This document shows positions 13,451 through 27,494 of a DNA stretch of 64,000 bases, one piece after another. Made by a program: the position numbers and the translations under genes. The notes beneath the pieces were generated by a model. The model saw only the letters and a program-made list of their open reading frames with translations. It did not search any database and was not told the DNA's origin. Within the stretch, counting starts at the first letter, position 1; every line of letters begins with the position of its first letter. The stretch spans positions 558,001-622,000 of the forward strand of contig JACAXG010000008.1 of the NCBI GenBank assembly GCA_018881555.1. Direction: 5' to 3'. This stretch comes from Amblyornis subalaris. Taxonomy: Eukaryota; Chordata; Aves; Passeriformes; Ptilonorhynchidae.

Positions 13451-16400
13451 TTTGTAGTATCCTGTATCTTATAATTATAGATTTCTGTAGAATTTTGCTA
13501 AGTGCAGACCAGCCAATCTTTGGCAAGATGGTGCTTTAGACAAAGAGCAGGAGCTGTGCTTCTGTGTCATCCTTTGCTGAGCAGAGTAACTGTACTCCTG
13601 CAGTAAGAACACAGCTGTCCTCCCTGTCCCGCTGTCAGTGCAGGAGGTGCCCTTTATCAGGGACTGTCATCGATAGGAACAGTCAGTGCTGGTGAAACTT
13701 AACATTTTGTCCTATTTTTGCATTTATTAGCATACACCGATTATTCATAGGAATAATTACCCTTTACCAATTCACATTAATTTAGATCGTTTTTGAAAAG
13801 CAATCAAGAAGAGCAGGAATAATAATGCGTCAAAGGGAATAAGTAGATGGCACAAAAGAAATAGGGTGCACTTTATGTAAGTGACCATGTCAAGACACTG
13901 TCAGCTTTTCCCTTCAGATTGCAGCTATTGGAACTCAGCTTGATGGTTGTTGCTAAAGGCCACAATGTGCTCTCTACCTCAAAAGTCTGTTCATGGTCTT
14001 TGTCTCACTTCTGTATCTCTTCAGAAAAGAACAACATCATCTTATGGGGAGACAGCATGAAAACAGACAAAACCATGTGCTAGGTCATTTCACCATTCCA
14101 AAGTGCGTTGCCTGTCCCTGCATAGCTAAGGTTAAATTCTCAAGTGCTTTTATTATCCGGGAGCACATGAAGCTTTGACGATACAATAGATTCTTGTCTG
14201 CCCTTGGCCACAGGATGAGCACTGGTGTCTTTTTCATGGCCAGGGCCAGTGTGTTTCTTTTGCAGGGAGGAAGGTCTAACAGTACAGTTAGATCTTAGGG
14301 GTGTTTGGAGGGTCACACACCTCTGCAGTGCTGTGAAGTATTACTGTCTCTAGATCATCACGAGTCTTCTCTGACTTTGAACTAGGCAATGGAGATGAAA
14401 ATCCTAGTGTCATATGAGACTCGTGGCCTAAAAATACTGACTGTGTTCTTTTGCTCTGGGTTACAGATGCTGCTCTGAAAGCCAAATGTGATGTGATGAA
14501 ATAAGAGTGCCTTGGTAGACAGAGATGTGGAGTGAGTAATGCTTAGAGAAGGACAGGAAAAGGCAGGATTCAGTTCAGGTCAGAGGATAGGCTGAGCAGT
14601 GGAGNGGAGATGGGGCTCCAGTGGTCATATACATGTTGGAGGATGAGAGCAACAAGCGTATATTTGGTTAGTGTTCACAATGCTTTAGTGGTTAAAACCT
14701 TGTTTTCTCAGTTCAGAGAGATAAATTATTCTGTTTTTCAAATGAGCTTGAAACTGCTCTTGTGCAGATTGGTGCCAGTGTTGGATCAGCTGGTGCTGCT
14801 CAGCGGGAACAGCTCCACAGCCCAGTGTGATGCCAGTCAATATTGGCTGCTTGTAGTGAGCACAAGTCATCCCTCATTGGGAGTGTCTCACAGAAGGAGC
14901 GGCTCTTGCACTGAAAACAAACACCCAGTGAGCTGTGTCAGATCTAGCTCCTGAATTATTTTGCTGACATTGCCAGAATTTTAGTAACTGAGAAGAAATT
15001 TCCATTGAGGAACATTTGCAGGGGGTTGGTTACACACTTCACGTGCAGGGAGGGGTGGGTGTCAGTTCAGTTAGTCTGGAATAATGTGGTGTGTCAGGAG
15101 ATAAGAAGCTGGGATGCTGCTCAGGCTGACTCGGTGGATTCTGCTGCAAGTCATTAATACACTACTCCACATTCCATGTGCATTATTTTTGGCTAAATAA
15201 GTGAGCCCCTAAGTTCATCACTGCTTCAGCTTTGTGCTGTCAGATTGGAATGAGGACANACTCTGAATCTGTGTGATAGAGTAGGACTTTTTCCATCAGA
15301 GGCTTGTGTTAAAGGAGGAACACAGTTATTGTAGGATTGGAGACTTCTGTTTATTCCTGGCACTGATGACAGGATATAATCATAAAATTAGGAATTCATG
15401 TGAGGAACAGTGACAGCATGCTGCCACCTTTTTTTGTTTGAAATTTTATATCTAAAAGAGTCTGTGTATAGCATAAGGAGAAGAGGAAAATACAGTTTTC
15501 TACCAGAAGTACTTCAATACTTCATTTGATTTATAAATTATTTGGTAAGCGTGGATGTGCAATAGCAAAGAATGCTTTGAAACAAAAAGATCGTGAATGT
15601 TTTCCTTCGCTTTGGAAACCGAACTCATGAGATCTGCTGTCTGGGGCCTGAGGAATTCCTTGGACTATGCCATGCTTACCCCTTGGCAGCAGTAGGTGCA
15701 ATTCCAGGGGGGATTTCAGTCCATAAAGTGCTGTTGAACACTGATGGCAAGCTGTTCACGTGGGCAGATTTGTCTGGTTTGTGCCAAGATGGGCAGAGAT
15801 GGTTTCAGAGCAGGAAGAAAACATGTCCCCAGTGTGTCTGAGATACACCGCTGTGCACAGGGCGTGTGCTCTGAGTCCCAGCTGAGCCGGGGCCGGCTCC
15901 TGCCCCTGTGCAAGGCGAGAGGACAGACCCATCTCCACCTTCCCAGGCTGCCTTTTGTCCGCTCACACACCTGGGTTGCTCATCTTGCTCGAGGGACGAG
16001 AGGAGATGAGGATTTTATAGTGTTGAGTGGGGAGGTTTAGGCTCCAGTTCAGGTCTAGCTGAGTGAAGAGATGGTGCTAAACAAAGTTCAGAATCACGTA
16101 AATGGGCAAGTTGATGTGTGGGAGAGAATGACAATAACACATGGAGCAAAGGAAGGAAAGGCTGGCTCTCAGGAGGAGCCCGAGGGACTCTTTATTCTTC
16201 GGAGAGTTCATCCAAGCGTGTGGTGATGGGTGTCTCAAGGGCAGAGGTTAAAGGTGCCTCTGATGGAGCTGTTGAGTTCCCTGTGAGAAAGGGAGCAGCC
16301 CCTTTGTGATGCTGTTCCCCGAGATAAATGATGCCAGAGGGAGGCACAAAGGGAACGCTGCCCTGGGAGCAGGCAGAGGTGTGAGGTGGAGCCTGGTGGT

Positions 16401-19400
16401 GGGCAGCTGCTGTCGGAGGAGCTCTTGTGTGAATTCTGCCGTTTTAAGGGGTAAAATTGTGGCTGATGCCTTCAAAACACAGGAAGGTTAGAGCAGAAGA
16501 GATAATGTGTTTGGAATGCTCCCAACGTGTAATGTATTGCACATGTATTATATAGGCTCGGGAAATGATGTTTAAAGTAGCTGAGCCCACAGGCTACTTG
16601 GGCAAAGCAAATATCAAGAACATTAAGTTCTCCTCTTGCTAAGCTTGACTTGTCCTTGTTATTAAGGTCATTTCAGTGCATATTTTGATAACTGTGAGGT
16701 TCTTGTGTAACAACTTTTTGCTTCAAAATTTTTTTTTTAATTCAGTTGGAAAACATTTTGCCAGATTTTTGTCAAGCTGTCAGTGAGGGCTTTGTACATG
16801 CAGGAGCAATGGAGAAACACTTTTGAAAGTAATTTTACTTCTTTTTTACTCTTAGGCTGACAAATCAGGAGAAGCAGCTTTTCTGGTCATGCAGGTCAAG
16901 CAGAGAAAGGGAGTGATTCTCGGAGGGACTGCAGGTGTGGTGCTTGGTTGGAGGGGGTGAGAGCCTGTCAGTCACTGCAGGGAGTGCAGAGGGAGTGTCA
17001 GTTCCATGTCTTTCTAGAAGACTGTTCCAATGTCAAACCCCGTCCTAAAAATGTGCTAAAATTACTTGAGGGTATTGACCACTCCAGATGATCTCAGGCC
17101 AAGGGAAGTTCAAGATTCCTGCTCAGAGAAACTCAGCGTTTCAAAAGGGGGTTTTGGGAGGGCTGGGGTAAAAAAAAATTTCATATGGAATACAGAGTCA
17201 TAGGTAACAATAACATGTTAAAAGATGGTGACGTGTGTAAGGCACTGCTGCCACCTAAACCGTCTGTGTTTTAGCTTATACCAACCTGTGGCAAATCCTT
17301 CTCTCCTTGTAACACAGCTCTAATTGCTTGCTTTAATCTCTTTCCAGCTAGTTCCTGAGTTAGTGTTGGCAATGTTAGCATGGTGTGGAGGAACATCCTA
17401 AAGCCAGATGGAAAGATAGCCAGGGGAGAGGGCTGAGGAGAAGCTGCCCATGAGCTCAGAGTAGGGAGCAGCAGCTCAACTGCCCCCACCTCAGACCAGA
17501 CATCCTGAGCTGGCTGCCCTGTGACCTCAGCTCAGTGTTTCTATCAGATTTAGCCAGGTTCTGTTCCTCTGAACTCCTGAAGTCGGAAGGAGGAAAGAAA
17601 GTGGAAGGCAAGGAAATCCTGGACATCCCCACCCATCTGCACATTAAGGCAGAGGATGTCCCTTCTGTATCAGTTTTGGAAGGGCAAAGTGTCAAAATTA
17701 CGTGCTAGAGTGATAAATGTGACAGTGTCAAAAGCAAATGTAGTTAAAGCAGCTTCTAAATAAGCCAGGAACAGTAGTGACTCAGCAGAGAGGGGCTATA
17801 AATACCAGAGCTGATGCAGCGGCTGCAGCTGGGGGGCCAGCAGGGGAGAAGAGAGCTGGGAGGCTCTGGGATGTACCAGGATCCACATGTATTTTGAGAA
17901 CCTGTCAGAGAGAAGAGAACCAGAACTGGTAATTACGAGGTGCTCTCCTGATGCTTATTCTGGAGTTAAATGGTTGATTTCCTTAGGTCCGCCCTTAGAT
18001 GAAGAAAAAAATGGGAACGGTGATTTAGCTTTGGTTCTGCACAGCAAGGGGAGCTCGTGCAGGTGTATGGACACTTCACCTGCACTGGAGCAACGCTGGT
18101 GTTGCTTTTGCATCTGTATTACCAGCACTCTGGCGGGAGAGTTCACAGGAGTAAATAAACCCTTAATTTAACAGAGTTTTAAAACAAAGTGTGTGTTAAC
18201 TGGCTCTGTGTGGTGTTTTTGGGAGATACAGAAGCAGGGGAGCAGTGCCTGCATGCTGAGGGTGGGGAGTGTGCGTGGAAGTGGCATGGTCACAGCTGAC
18301 AATTCAGAAAGATTAAAGGCAAAATAATTTTCTGGTGTACTTTTGTTATTGAAGACTATCTGGTGATGAAATCATAAGATGTTTATTTGTGGGGAGGTTT
18401 GTGTATGTAATTGCTTCCTTTTGCACCTTGGACACCTGCAGCCGTGTATTTTTTTAGTTGAATGGTAGAAACCAGTGACTGATGGGTTTAATTTTTAATT
18501 CCTCACCACTCTTCCATNCCTGCGAGGCTGTGCCCACTGACATGCTACCCTCTGCTGTCCCCACTTGCCAGAGTGATGCAGTGATGTGGGTTCTTGTGCT
18601 TCCGTTTAGTATTTGTTTTCAGACCTCAGTTTGGGTAGAAATCCATGGCTTTATTTGGAACAGTCCCTGTGTCCCCCCTGCTCTCCCCGTCCCCCGCTGG
18701 GGTGGCAGTGGCGTGATGAGGGTTGCTGGTGGCTCATTCCATCCTTCTGTCTCCTGGGTGTTTTGCTCGAGTGTGAATTTCAGGTGGGCGTGCAGTTCAT
18801 TAGTCTTTCTGCAGCATCTATGCAGATTGCGGTCTGAGCTTATTTTAGAAGAGCAAAAATTGGGAGCAATTAGCAATCTGCTCAGGAAGGAGCTAGAAAA
18901 GAGGCAGACACCAGCTCTGTGGCATGCAAAGGACTGGGCTCCTTGCTGACCTCGGCCAGTATGTCCCCACGGTAGCCCCTGGGCTTGTGGCTGTACATCA
19001 GTGTGGCGTGCATGGGTGAGTGCCCCTGCTGACAGCCAGCAGCTGCAATAAAGCCATTGCAGGTGATTAGTATGGGAGTTCCTGATGGATTGTAGATGCA
19101 AGGTGCAGTCTCATGGGCTCAGGTGAAGGCAGGGGAATGTGGCAGCAGTGCTGTACAGGAGGGGCAGATGTGTCCATAGCCCAGGGTTCAACCATGACTG
19201 CAAAACCCCACGAGGGGCACATGCTGCCCCCGGGCATCCTGCAGTGCCTCCTCACCCAACACCTGTGGGCAGCTGAGGTGGCTCGGGGGGAGCTCATGTG
19301 AGTTGGGCCATTGCACATGCCAGCTGACCCTGTCAGGGAGATCTGACCAAGGCTTAGGTCTGCCTCTCAGTTCCCATAAATAAACAAATGACAGTCTTTA

Positions 19401-20937
19401 TTTGCTGACCCTGCCAGGACAAGGCATTACTTCATTTTTTTAAGTGACTGTTGTTTTCTGGCTGGTACCTCAGCCAAGCTGAAAGCCCCGTATTTTTGCC
19501 TTGTATGAAGGGATGTAAATTCAAAGAATTGGAGAACTCTGCACATCAGAGTGGAAGCAGAAGAGAGGGAGGGGATTCTTTTTTTTACGACAGTGCCCTG
19601 ATAGAAGGAATAGTGGAATGTTTACATCTAGCCCTTGTCTTCCTTGCATATGTGACACAAGGCAAGCATGCGAGAGTGGAGAGTCCTGCAGGGACAGTGC
19701 TGCAGCAACTCTGGCTCTGTGCATACCGAGGGAATCAAGTGAAATATTTGAGGGATTATTTTCTGGAAGTGATGGACACGTGCAGTGACAGCTGATTTTA
19801 GCCAGAGCTGTAGCTGCGGGAGCTCTTTCTGTCCTGATGGTGCTTCAGGAAAAGCTAGGCACACTGGTGCACGTGGATTATGTTTGCCTGCCAACTTGCT
19901 TCCCCTGGGGCTGCCCAAGTACCTTTAATGCCCTTTCTTATTTCTGGGTGGGAATTTAACACTCTTGTACTACACCAGGCTATTTCTGTGTTTTCATTGG
20001 TATTGTTTATCTATAACCATCTGGTTCTGCACCCACTAATAAATGGGATGCTGGGGAAGATGGTGAGAGCAGACAATATGCTTTATGCTGATTTCCCCTC
20101 CTTTAGAAGGCAAGAACACAATCACTCCATACTGAAGAAATGAAGCAAGCGAGGGCGATAATCTCTGCTTTGTGGGTGGCAGCTGCACAACTCAGTGATC
20201 CCAACATGGAACATATCATTAGCCTCAAGCTGTCTGCAGCCTGGAACTTGCTCCAGGTCTGTAGTAAATGATGAACTCATGAGGAGGTTGTGAAGTATTG
20301 GGCTGGATCCTGTCTGATATGGAAAGTCCTTTGGAGGCTCTCCTCACTGCTGTTGGATTCTCTATCACATGTTCATTGCCTTCTGGATATCCACGTGGTT
20401 CTTCTGCAGTGCAATAGTGAGATTCTGCAGGTCTTTCTTCACCTTGAAACACCCCAAGACTGCTGATGCCATCTGAGGCTGTGTTTGCAGCCGTTGGGGG
20501 GGGTTGTGCTGGTTCTTGGGAAGTTGATGTTCCTCCCTACCTTTATGCTTCCTCTCTGCAGGTTCCAGGCTAGCTGGATCCAGTGACAGATGATGTACTT
20601 TCATGGGTCACGGCACAGATTTCCCTTGCTATTCCAATATTGTGCTTTTTCTGGGAAAGGAGGAGGAGTGAAGAGCAGTGTCAGCCTTGGGCTGACGTTT
20701 TCCTGGTCTCTGAGGCAGAGGCTCCGAAGGAAGCAGCACCGCTGATTCCCTGGCAGCAGTTGAGGCTTTCCTTGTTGTTGCTGATGAAGGCAGTGAGTAG
20801 AGCACCTGCACTTGCCTTCAGCCTGGTCCTTCATGCTGGAATTGCAAAAGCACAGTGGAGATAATTAACCAAGAGTACATGGAAGAACAGCACTTCTGGA
20901 TGATGAGGACATGCTCCAAGTGAAGCATGATCAGGCT

Positions 20938-21049
20938 CTGGGAATGCACAGGAGGTTTTGGTCTGGAGGCACAGCAGGGAGCTGGACCAGACCCTGGAGA
21001 TGCACAGGAGGTTTTGGTCTAGAGGCACAGTGTGAAGCTGACTGTGCCA
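20938..21049. repeat. 56-bp tandem duplication, two diverged copies
   Basis: The block TGCACAGGAGGTTTTGGTCT begins at 20,945 and again at 21,001, and similarity continues on both sides (CTGG before; GAGGCACAG and AGCTG after). The period is 56 bp. The second half of the copies has diverged, so the duplication is not recent. No open frame or known element explains it. Confidence 0.85.
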
Positions 21050-21511
21050 GGTACAGGCTTCGGGGAGACAGTTGCCCATGATATTTTTAGGAACATTAAA
21101 TCAAGCAAATAAAAAAAAATTGAGCAGCTGCTGCTGTTGGACTTGCTGATTCCTACAGGCTCCTAAATTTAAGTCTACTGCTTTGGAATTCGTTTTTCCT
21201 CATCATTTTCTGTGTCCTTCTTGGACTGGGAGCAGTTCGGCCTTGTAACGAAGTTCAGGCTCATCTCTGCAGAAGGGCACAGTGGGAAACAGCAATGGCA
21301 GAGATGTCCAAGGAAAGACTTGTTTTATCCTATCTGTAAAAGTAGATTGGTAATCCCTCCCTCTTTCTTGAAGATGTTGAGGCTTATATGGTTACCATTT
21401 ATAGGATGCTTTGAGATGTGAGATGAAAAGTTCTTAAAGGAATTATCCTATATTTTTGATGCATGTAAAGCATTAGTCTGGAAGAGAATTGGTTCAGTGG
21501 ATCCATGAATG

Positions 21512-21590
21512 CACAGATCTTTCAGGCCATAAGGTGCTGCTGGATAATCTAATCTGATTTGTGTGTATAATATTTGATCCTGTTAGGGCT
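21512..21590 (-). repeat. Ancient CR1/L3-like interspersed repeat fragment
   Basis: The segment CAGATCTTTCAGGCCATAAG, followed by GATAATCTAATCTGA and TGTGTATAATA, resembles the worn amniote repeat that reads 'aaggccagaagggaccat', then 'gatcatctagtctgac' and 'tgtataacac'. That repeat belongs to the CR1/L3 3' region in reverse complement. Divergence is high. Identified by memory only. Confidence 0.45.
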
Positions 21591-22365
21591 GTACAGACGT
21601 TGGGGAACTTGCACAGATACACGGGCTGGCTCTAGGAACTGTCTGCAAAGCTCCGCTCTCTTAATGATCTGTGAAATCTTTCCATGCCTGGATTAAGGAA
21701 TGTGAGGTGCTGAAGTGAACCATTTAATGATCTTCTTCTTTATTCCATCTCAGTGGCTCAGGGCAGGATTCTCATTTGTGTACAGCTCTTTCTTTTCCAG
21801 TTTGAATACATTCTCCTTTGCATCTTAATAGCCCCAAGCCCAGAGCTCCGGTTACATCATTTCAGGGCATTCAGTGCATAAAAGACTTTCTCCAGCTGAT
21901 CCCAGTGCCTCTCATGTGCTGTTTCCACGCTGGAGAGTGGACAGATGAAGGATCTGGAGCTCATGCTGGCTGTGCAGGAGGGCAGTCAGAAGAGCTGTTT
22001 TCTCTGGGGAAAAAAGCCACCATCTGTTTTTGTGAAGCTCCTTTGCTCTTCTTAAATCATGAACAAACACAACAGATCTGTTTGACTCTTTAATGCTGTC
22101 TTGCATCCCTTGTATTTCTAACAGGCAAAAACACAGGAGACACAAACTCAGCAAAGGCAGCTGTTCCACTTTCCCTTTTCTTGTCCTATTTCTGCTTAGG
22201 AAGCGGTCAGGGATGGAGCTCACTTGGGCAGAGCTGCTGGCTGTGGGGCACAAGGGGCTGCTGGAGGTGGGGATTCCCCAAAAGACACGGGCAGCAGAGG
22301 ATTGCCAGGGATCTTGGAATGCTAGAGGTTTGGAATGACCTTAAAGTTTAGCTTCTTTAAAATAA

Positions 22366-22435
22366 TGCCAAAAACCCCAAACCTAACACCCGCTCCCCCC
22401 CGCAAACACCGAACAACAGAACCTACCCCAAACCC
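22366..22435. repeat. A/C-rich low-complexity tract
   Basis: About 70 bases made almost only of A and C, including CCAAAAACCCCAAACC and GCTCCCCCCCGC. It is strand-asymmetric low-complexity sequence. It is not a canonical telomere repeat, because CCCTAA units are absent. Confidence 0.7.
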
Positions 22436-25400
22436 TTGAAAGTCTTTTGTTAAAGTGCATTTCGGGGGTCTTGCTCCACCTTCAGTCCTGTAAATTCTCC
22501 TTCCCATTGATCAGCGTGATCAGTGCAGGATCGTGTAGCCCAGACAATGGGGTGTAGGGACAGAAAATGAGATTTACTCCCTCAGTGCTGTTCATGGTCA
22601 GACAAAAGTGGCAGCAGATGTGACCAGTTCAGGCTGCGAATTACAAGCGGACAAGTCTTTGTTCCCAAGGAAACAGGGAGGTGCCAAGGGCTGCGGGAAG
22701 AGGAGCAGGAGGATGCTACAGCCGAGGCCAGGAGTTTCCTCCACCACCCAGCAGCTCTCGCTGGGGCTGGTGTCGGTGTCCCTGTGCAGTGTCACTGCCA
22801 GGCCTGTGTGGGCAGCGTGGGATGGGCACGGACCCTTCTGCTGACATGAACTTTAGCTGAAGCAGGCAAGGATTGAGTGAAGCAAAAAGCTGGCTCTGGA
22901 ACTTCCAGTGCTCCCTGGAGGAGGACGTGATGCGGAGCCACGCTGTGCCCATGCGTGCCGTGGTCCTGTGCCCTGCACCGCACAGGCAGGGGATGTCCCC
23001 ATCCGGCCATGGAGAGATCCAGGGTGAGGCACTGCCAGCGGGGCCATCCCTGGATATAACCCGCTGTGCTGCCAATCGCTGACTGCTGCTGTCTGGGCTC
23101 CGTGCCAAGCAGGAGAAAACGTGAAAATATGCGCTTCTGCTGCCTAAGTTTAGCCCCCAAAGCTTGTTTGGTCCCAGGGGTGACTCCTGTGGTAAACCAC
23201 AGCTCCAAAGTGAGGGTCAGGCCCATCTCCAGCATCTGACAAAGACGTGGGTCAATACCTGCTGCTGGGCTGTGGCTGCACACACACCTCTCTTCATGGA
23301 GAGAGGCAGGGAAAAGAACCACTTTGGGTCAGTTTGCCTCATTTCTGTGTGTGGTGCAAAGTGAAACAAACCAGCTCCTGTGCCGAGTGCCAGGCAGCTC
23401 CAGGAGTTACCCTGGGCTGAGTCTGAGGGAGCTCAGATACTGTGGCTGGACAGGGCAGAGCTCTGCTGAAGCATTGCACGGTGGGAGCAGGTTTCCTCTG
23501 TTGCTGCAGGTATTTTTTTGGCCAGGGCAGGCCCCCATGCCCCGTCTCCTCTGCCTGCCAGTGGGTCTGGCCGGGTGCCTGCTGGCCCTTGGGGCATTGC
23601 TCCCAGCAGAGCAGGCGCCTGTGCCGAGCCCCTGGGTCTGCTTCACATCCGCATGCCAGGGCTCACTTTGCTTCTCCTTTGGTTCCTCCTTGCCTTTGCC
23701 TGCTTCCATTTCACCATCCGCTCCTCCGCTAGCAGATGTTCCGCATCCCCGCTGACTGCTCAGGGGTGGCTGTAAAAAATAGGTGTATTTTAAGAGACTG
23801 GTTAAATGTGTTCTTGCTTCAGTTCCTTTGGGCCGCGCCCTACCTTCAGCAGCACTTGCGTGATCCTGGACGAATCCTGGTCCTGGTTTTACGTGGACTA
23901 TGTCCAATGGGAAGTTTGGATTCAGATGTGTGGACTTGGCTATTCTGCCTGTCAGTTCTTCCCGTGCCATCACCCTGCCTTTGACAGATGTGTCTGTAGT
24001 GATCTTGATGGGACCGGGATGTTTCTTCAGTTATTGGAAGATGGAGTATTAAATGACTAAATTCTGCTCTGTTTTTCCTCTCTTCTCTAATAATGCTGAA
24101 CATCTTGCCAAGTTCTTCAGAAAACAGTGTAGTCACCAGCGCATTGAATTCGTTAGGGGCTGGCATGGAGACCGCGGGAGAGCAGCTGACGCCTCATAGA
24201 AAAATCTGCCATACATTCGCTTGAAGACCAGTCTGCTTATGGATTCATCTCAATTGAAATTGTCTTATTGGGAAAATATATTTTGATTCTGGAGTTCAGC
24301 ATTTTATTTTTTTTTTTGCAAGAAATCATTTCCCTTTCTTAATTTTTGTAGTCAGTGGACGTTATGAAAGGAGCTTTTTGTGTGTCGTAAAGTGTAGCAG
24401 GCAGGTAGCGTGAGCCACACTGCTCTTGCCACCCCTTCTGCTTTCCAGCCATTCCTCCTCCAAGTGAGGATTTCTTCTGCAAGCAAGTTTGCCTTCTCCT
24501 TAGTTTCAGAGAGGAAGGACCCTGGACAGTGGTTCCATGCTGAGAGCTCCTGGAGAGGCAGTGCCCGGCTGCGGTCGGTGCTCCCAGAGCCAGGGAAGCT
24601 GCAGCTGGTGTTGATGCCTGGTCTGGGCACTCTCCTGACGGTCTCTCTCTTTCCGTCTGGCACACGATGTGTGGTTTGAAGTGCTGTTTCTATTCTTAAA
24701 TTGAACATAATTGCAACACACCATTATATCTGTTCTCAGTCTTGATCTGTGGGAAGTTTGGCCTTGAGGCTCAGCTGAAGTTAACAATAAACAATGTTTG
24801 GGTTCCCTTTGGTTGTTTTCTTGTTTCCTTGTGTCCCGGGAGCATGTGCTGTTGTGCAGGGTAGAGCTGTCAGCCTGGCAGTGCTGCCTATGGAAGAGAA
24901 CTGGGTATCTGCTGCACCCAAAACACTTGTTGTTCCCTGTTGTCCCCTCACGAGCCCAGCTGGCTGCTTCCAGATCTGCTTTCAGAGCCAGTTTTTAAGG
25001 GAAATCCGCTGTCGGTGACTCCTGTGGATTTGGAGTACCAAAGTGTATGACAAACGCCACCACCTTGCCAGCAGCAGCGGCTGCCATCCTGTGCAGGGAC
25101 AGGAGAGGGAAGGGGACTATGTGAGGAGCAGCATGTGTGATCTGCTGTTGCTGTGCCTCGGTGGCAGAGCTTTGCCACCTTGTTCTTGTGCTTGCCAAGT
25201 TTATTTTTAATAATTTCGAGGCTTCATTGTGGCTATATCAGCTGTGATCTTTGTTCTTGGGCAGTGAGGAGCTGTTGTCATCTTCCTTTGCCATCTGCAT
25301 TAAACAAGGGGCTGCTCCATGGACATCACATAAGTCTTAAGCCCAGTTTGGTGCTGTCATAAGCATGGTGTCTGCTTAGGCCAGGACTAACTTGATCTGA

Positions 25401-25969
25401 GACGTTTTCTGGGGAAAAGATTGATGCCATGAAGTTTTCAGTGTGCAGGTTAGAGAGGAGTCAGCATTGCATCTGGGTTGTGGTTTTCCATTTTGTCACG
25501 ACACTGCCACCTACTTTAAAAGCCACCAGTGAATTGGATTGTGAAAGCTGTAGGGCCTGGGTGAGACCAACCTCATGGTGCACAGTTTGTATAGCAGGAG
25601 CCTGTGCTGTTTTAGCAGCTGCATTTGATCTTCCGTTATTTGGTGGCAGGAGGCTTGTTTGCCATCTAGGAAGGTGTTTTGTGACCTAGAAAGATGCATG
25701 AGTTCTGGTGTGTCATTTCTAGTGGGATGGAATTCCCCTCTCTGATGTGCTGGCAAGCAGTTGAACGGAAGTAGCTGTGGTGGCTCTAACCAGATGAGAT
25801 CATCACCCATCTCTTATCAGGGGTGTTCTGCTCCTACATCTGCTTTTCTCACAAAGAATGCCCTACCTCTAAGTTACATTCTAAAAGTATAAGAGCAAAA
25901 AATGACTCAGTTACTTTATTTTTGAAACTTCATGGCTCTTTTTCATTGCATTTTGAATCTCACTGAGAC

Positions 25970-25982
25970 AAAAAAAAAAAAA
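25970..25982. repeat. A13 homopolymer
   Basis: Thirteen consecutive A bases. Nothing resembling a retroposed cDNA was recognised on its left, so it is listed only as a simple repeat. Confidence 0.9.
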
Positions 25983-27321
25983 CCTGCCAGAGTTTTAAAT
26001 CTGGCTTAACCTGTTGCCCATCCTACAGTGTTTCCCTGAGAAGTGCTGATGCTGCAGGGTGAGTGTCTGTGCTTCAGTTAAAAGGAAGAAAGGGGTGATG
26101 GGGAAGAGTTTCTCCTGCATTCGCAGGGAGGCATTGCCTTGAATCTTGGGATCAGGTGGTCTGACCCACTGGGGTTCAAACACGCTTTGTGGAAGGTCTT
26201 CTCTGTTGGGTCATGTTTACATGTGTGTGAGGCCTTGAGCATGTCGTATTGGCTTGAATCCTCCATGCAGGGAGGGTGTACCTTGTGCTGGTGGATGAGA
26301 GGAGGTGAGACAGCTCTGTTGCTCTGGCATCCACCTCCCTGTCAGTCCCCTTATCACATGGCTGCGTCCTGTCAGGAGCTCCAGCATGGACCCTGTGCCC
26401 TGCACAGGGGGAGTGAGGTGACCACCAGCAATGCCTGGTGTTTGCTTCAGCTCTAGATATTTCTCCATAGCACTGTGCAGTGTCTGGAGAGCCTGGTCTG
26501 CCCAGGTTCTCAGTCTGGTTTCTGCAGACCCTCAGGGTGGGGTGTAGGAGGAGGAGGCTGGCTTGGCTGCCAGGTCTTTTTTCCTCTGATGATGTTCCAA
26601 GTTAGAGAGCCGCTGTTCGGGAGAGCCAAAGTGTCACGGCAGAGGACCCTTTGGTTTGTGTTGCTTTGCAGGAAGCTGCTGCGTATTGTGTGCTGTCCCT
26701 GTGCAGAGCCATCGGCTTTTCCCATGGAGAGAGCAGGATTGTGTTGCTGAACCCTTCTGACCAGGTGTTGTGGTGGGGTAGAGGTTGTTCCTATTGGGAT
26801 ACAGGAGCCAGCTGATCTCATGGAAAGGATAACATTTGCTGCCTAGGCCTCAGCTTCTGTGTGTTTGGCTGAGTTCCCAGGGGTAGGGTCCTAAAACCGT
26901 CTTGGTTAGCAGCAAACTGAATGTGGTGTTTTCCTGGCTCCTGAACTGCTAGCTGGGGCTTTGAAACCCCATGGCCCCACATCACCCCCTGGGGACACTG
27001 CCCCCAGGACAACCCTGTGCCCTGGCCTGGGCCCCTTCCAGGGCAGGGGTTTCCCAAGAGAGAAGTAGTCACTGGGTTCAAGATACAATTTCTTACACTT
27101 TCACTTCCCTTCTCGGTAGTTGCAGATGAAGATGTTGCCTCACTGCCCAGCAAGTCGCAGCGTGGGGGCTTGGTGTGGGTACCAGGGAAAACTGGGGCTG
27201 TGCAGCCGAAGTGCTGCTGGTCGGGTGCAGGCTGGGGATTACAGACAGACATGAAAAAAACCTGAAAATGCCGATGCCACAGGAGTTGTTTGCAGGCTGA
27301 AGAGAAGTGTTTTCCTTTCTC

Positions 27322-27342
27322 TTTTTTTTTTTTTTTTTTTTT
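27322..27342. repeat. T21 homopolymer
   Basis: Twenty-one consecutive T bases preceded by a short C/T-rich stretch. If read on the minus strand this could be a poly(A) tail, but the sequence that would be its body (27,343 onward) was not recognised as any element or cDNA. Confidence 0.9.
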
Positions 27343-27494
27343 GAACCCGGGACGTCTTGTTTCAGATAAAAGGCTTGTCTTGTTCTTTGTTTTACCAGGA
27401 GCCATATCTCTAGTCTTTGTCTAGGCAGTGAGGTTGGTAATCACACGGAAGGAAGGAGAGGGGAGGTGTGTTGCTTGCTTTGGGCTGTTTGCTT

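Noticed and set aside
22366..22435. A/C-rich tract as an internal telomere repeat
   Set aside because: No CCCTAA units in tandem; only low-complexity A/C sequence.
22792..23973. Minus-strand frames of 176 and 188 codons
   Set aside because: No domain, no splice logic and Pro/Ser/Gln-rich composition; consistent with chance in GC-rich intron.
27322..27342. T21 as the tail of a processed pseudogene on the minus strand
   Set aside because: The adjacent sequence did not resemble any cDNA and no target-site duplication was evident.
26818..27405. A 195-codon open frame on the minus strand
   Set aside because: It runs through the T21 tract, giving a poly-Lys stretch, has no recognisable domain and lies inside intron 1. 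Chance open frame.
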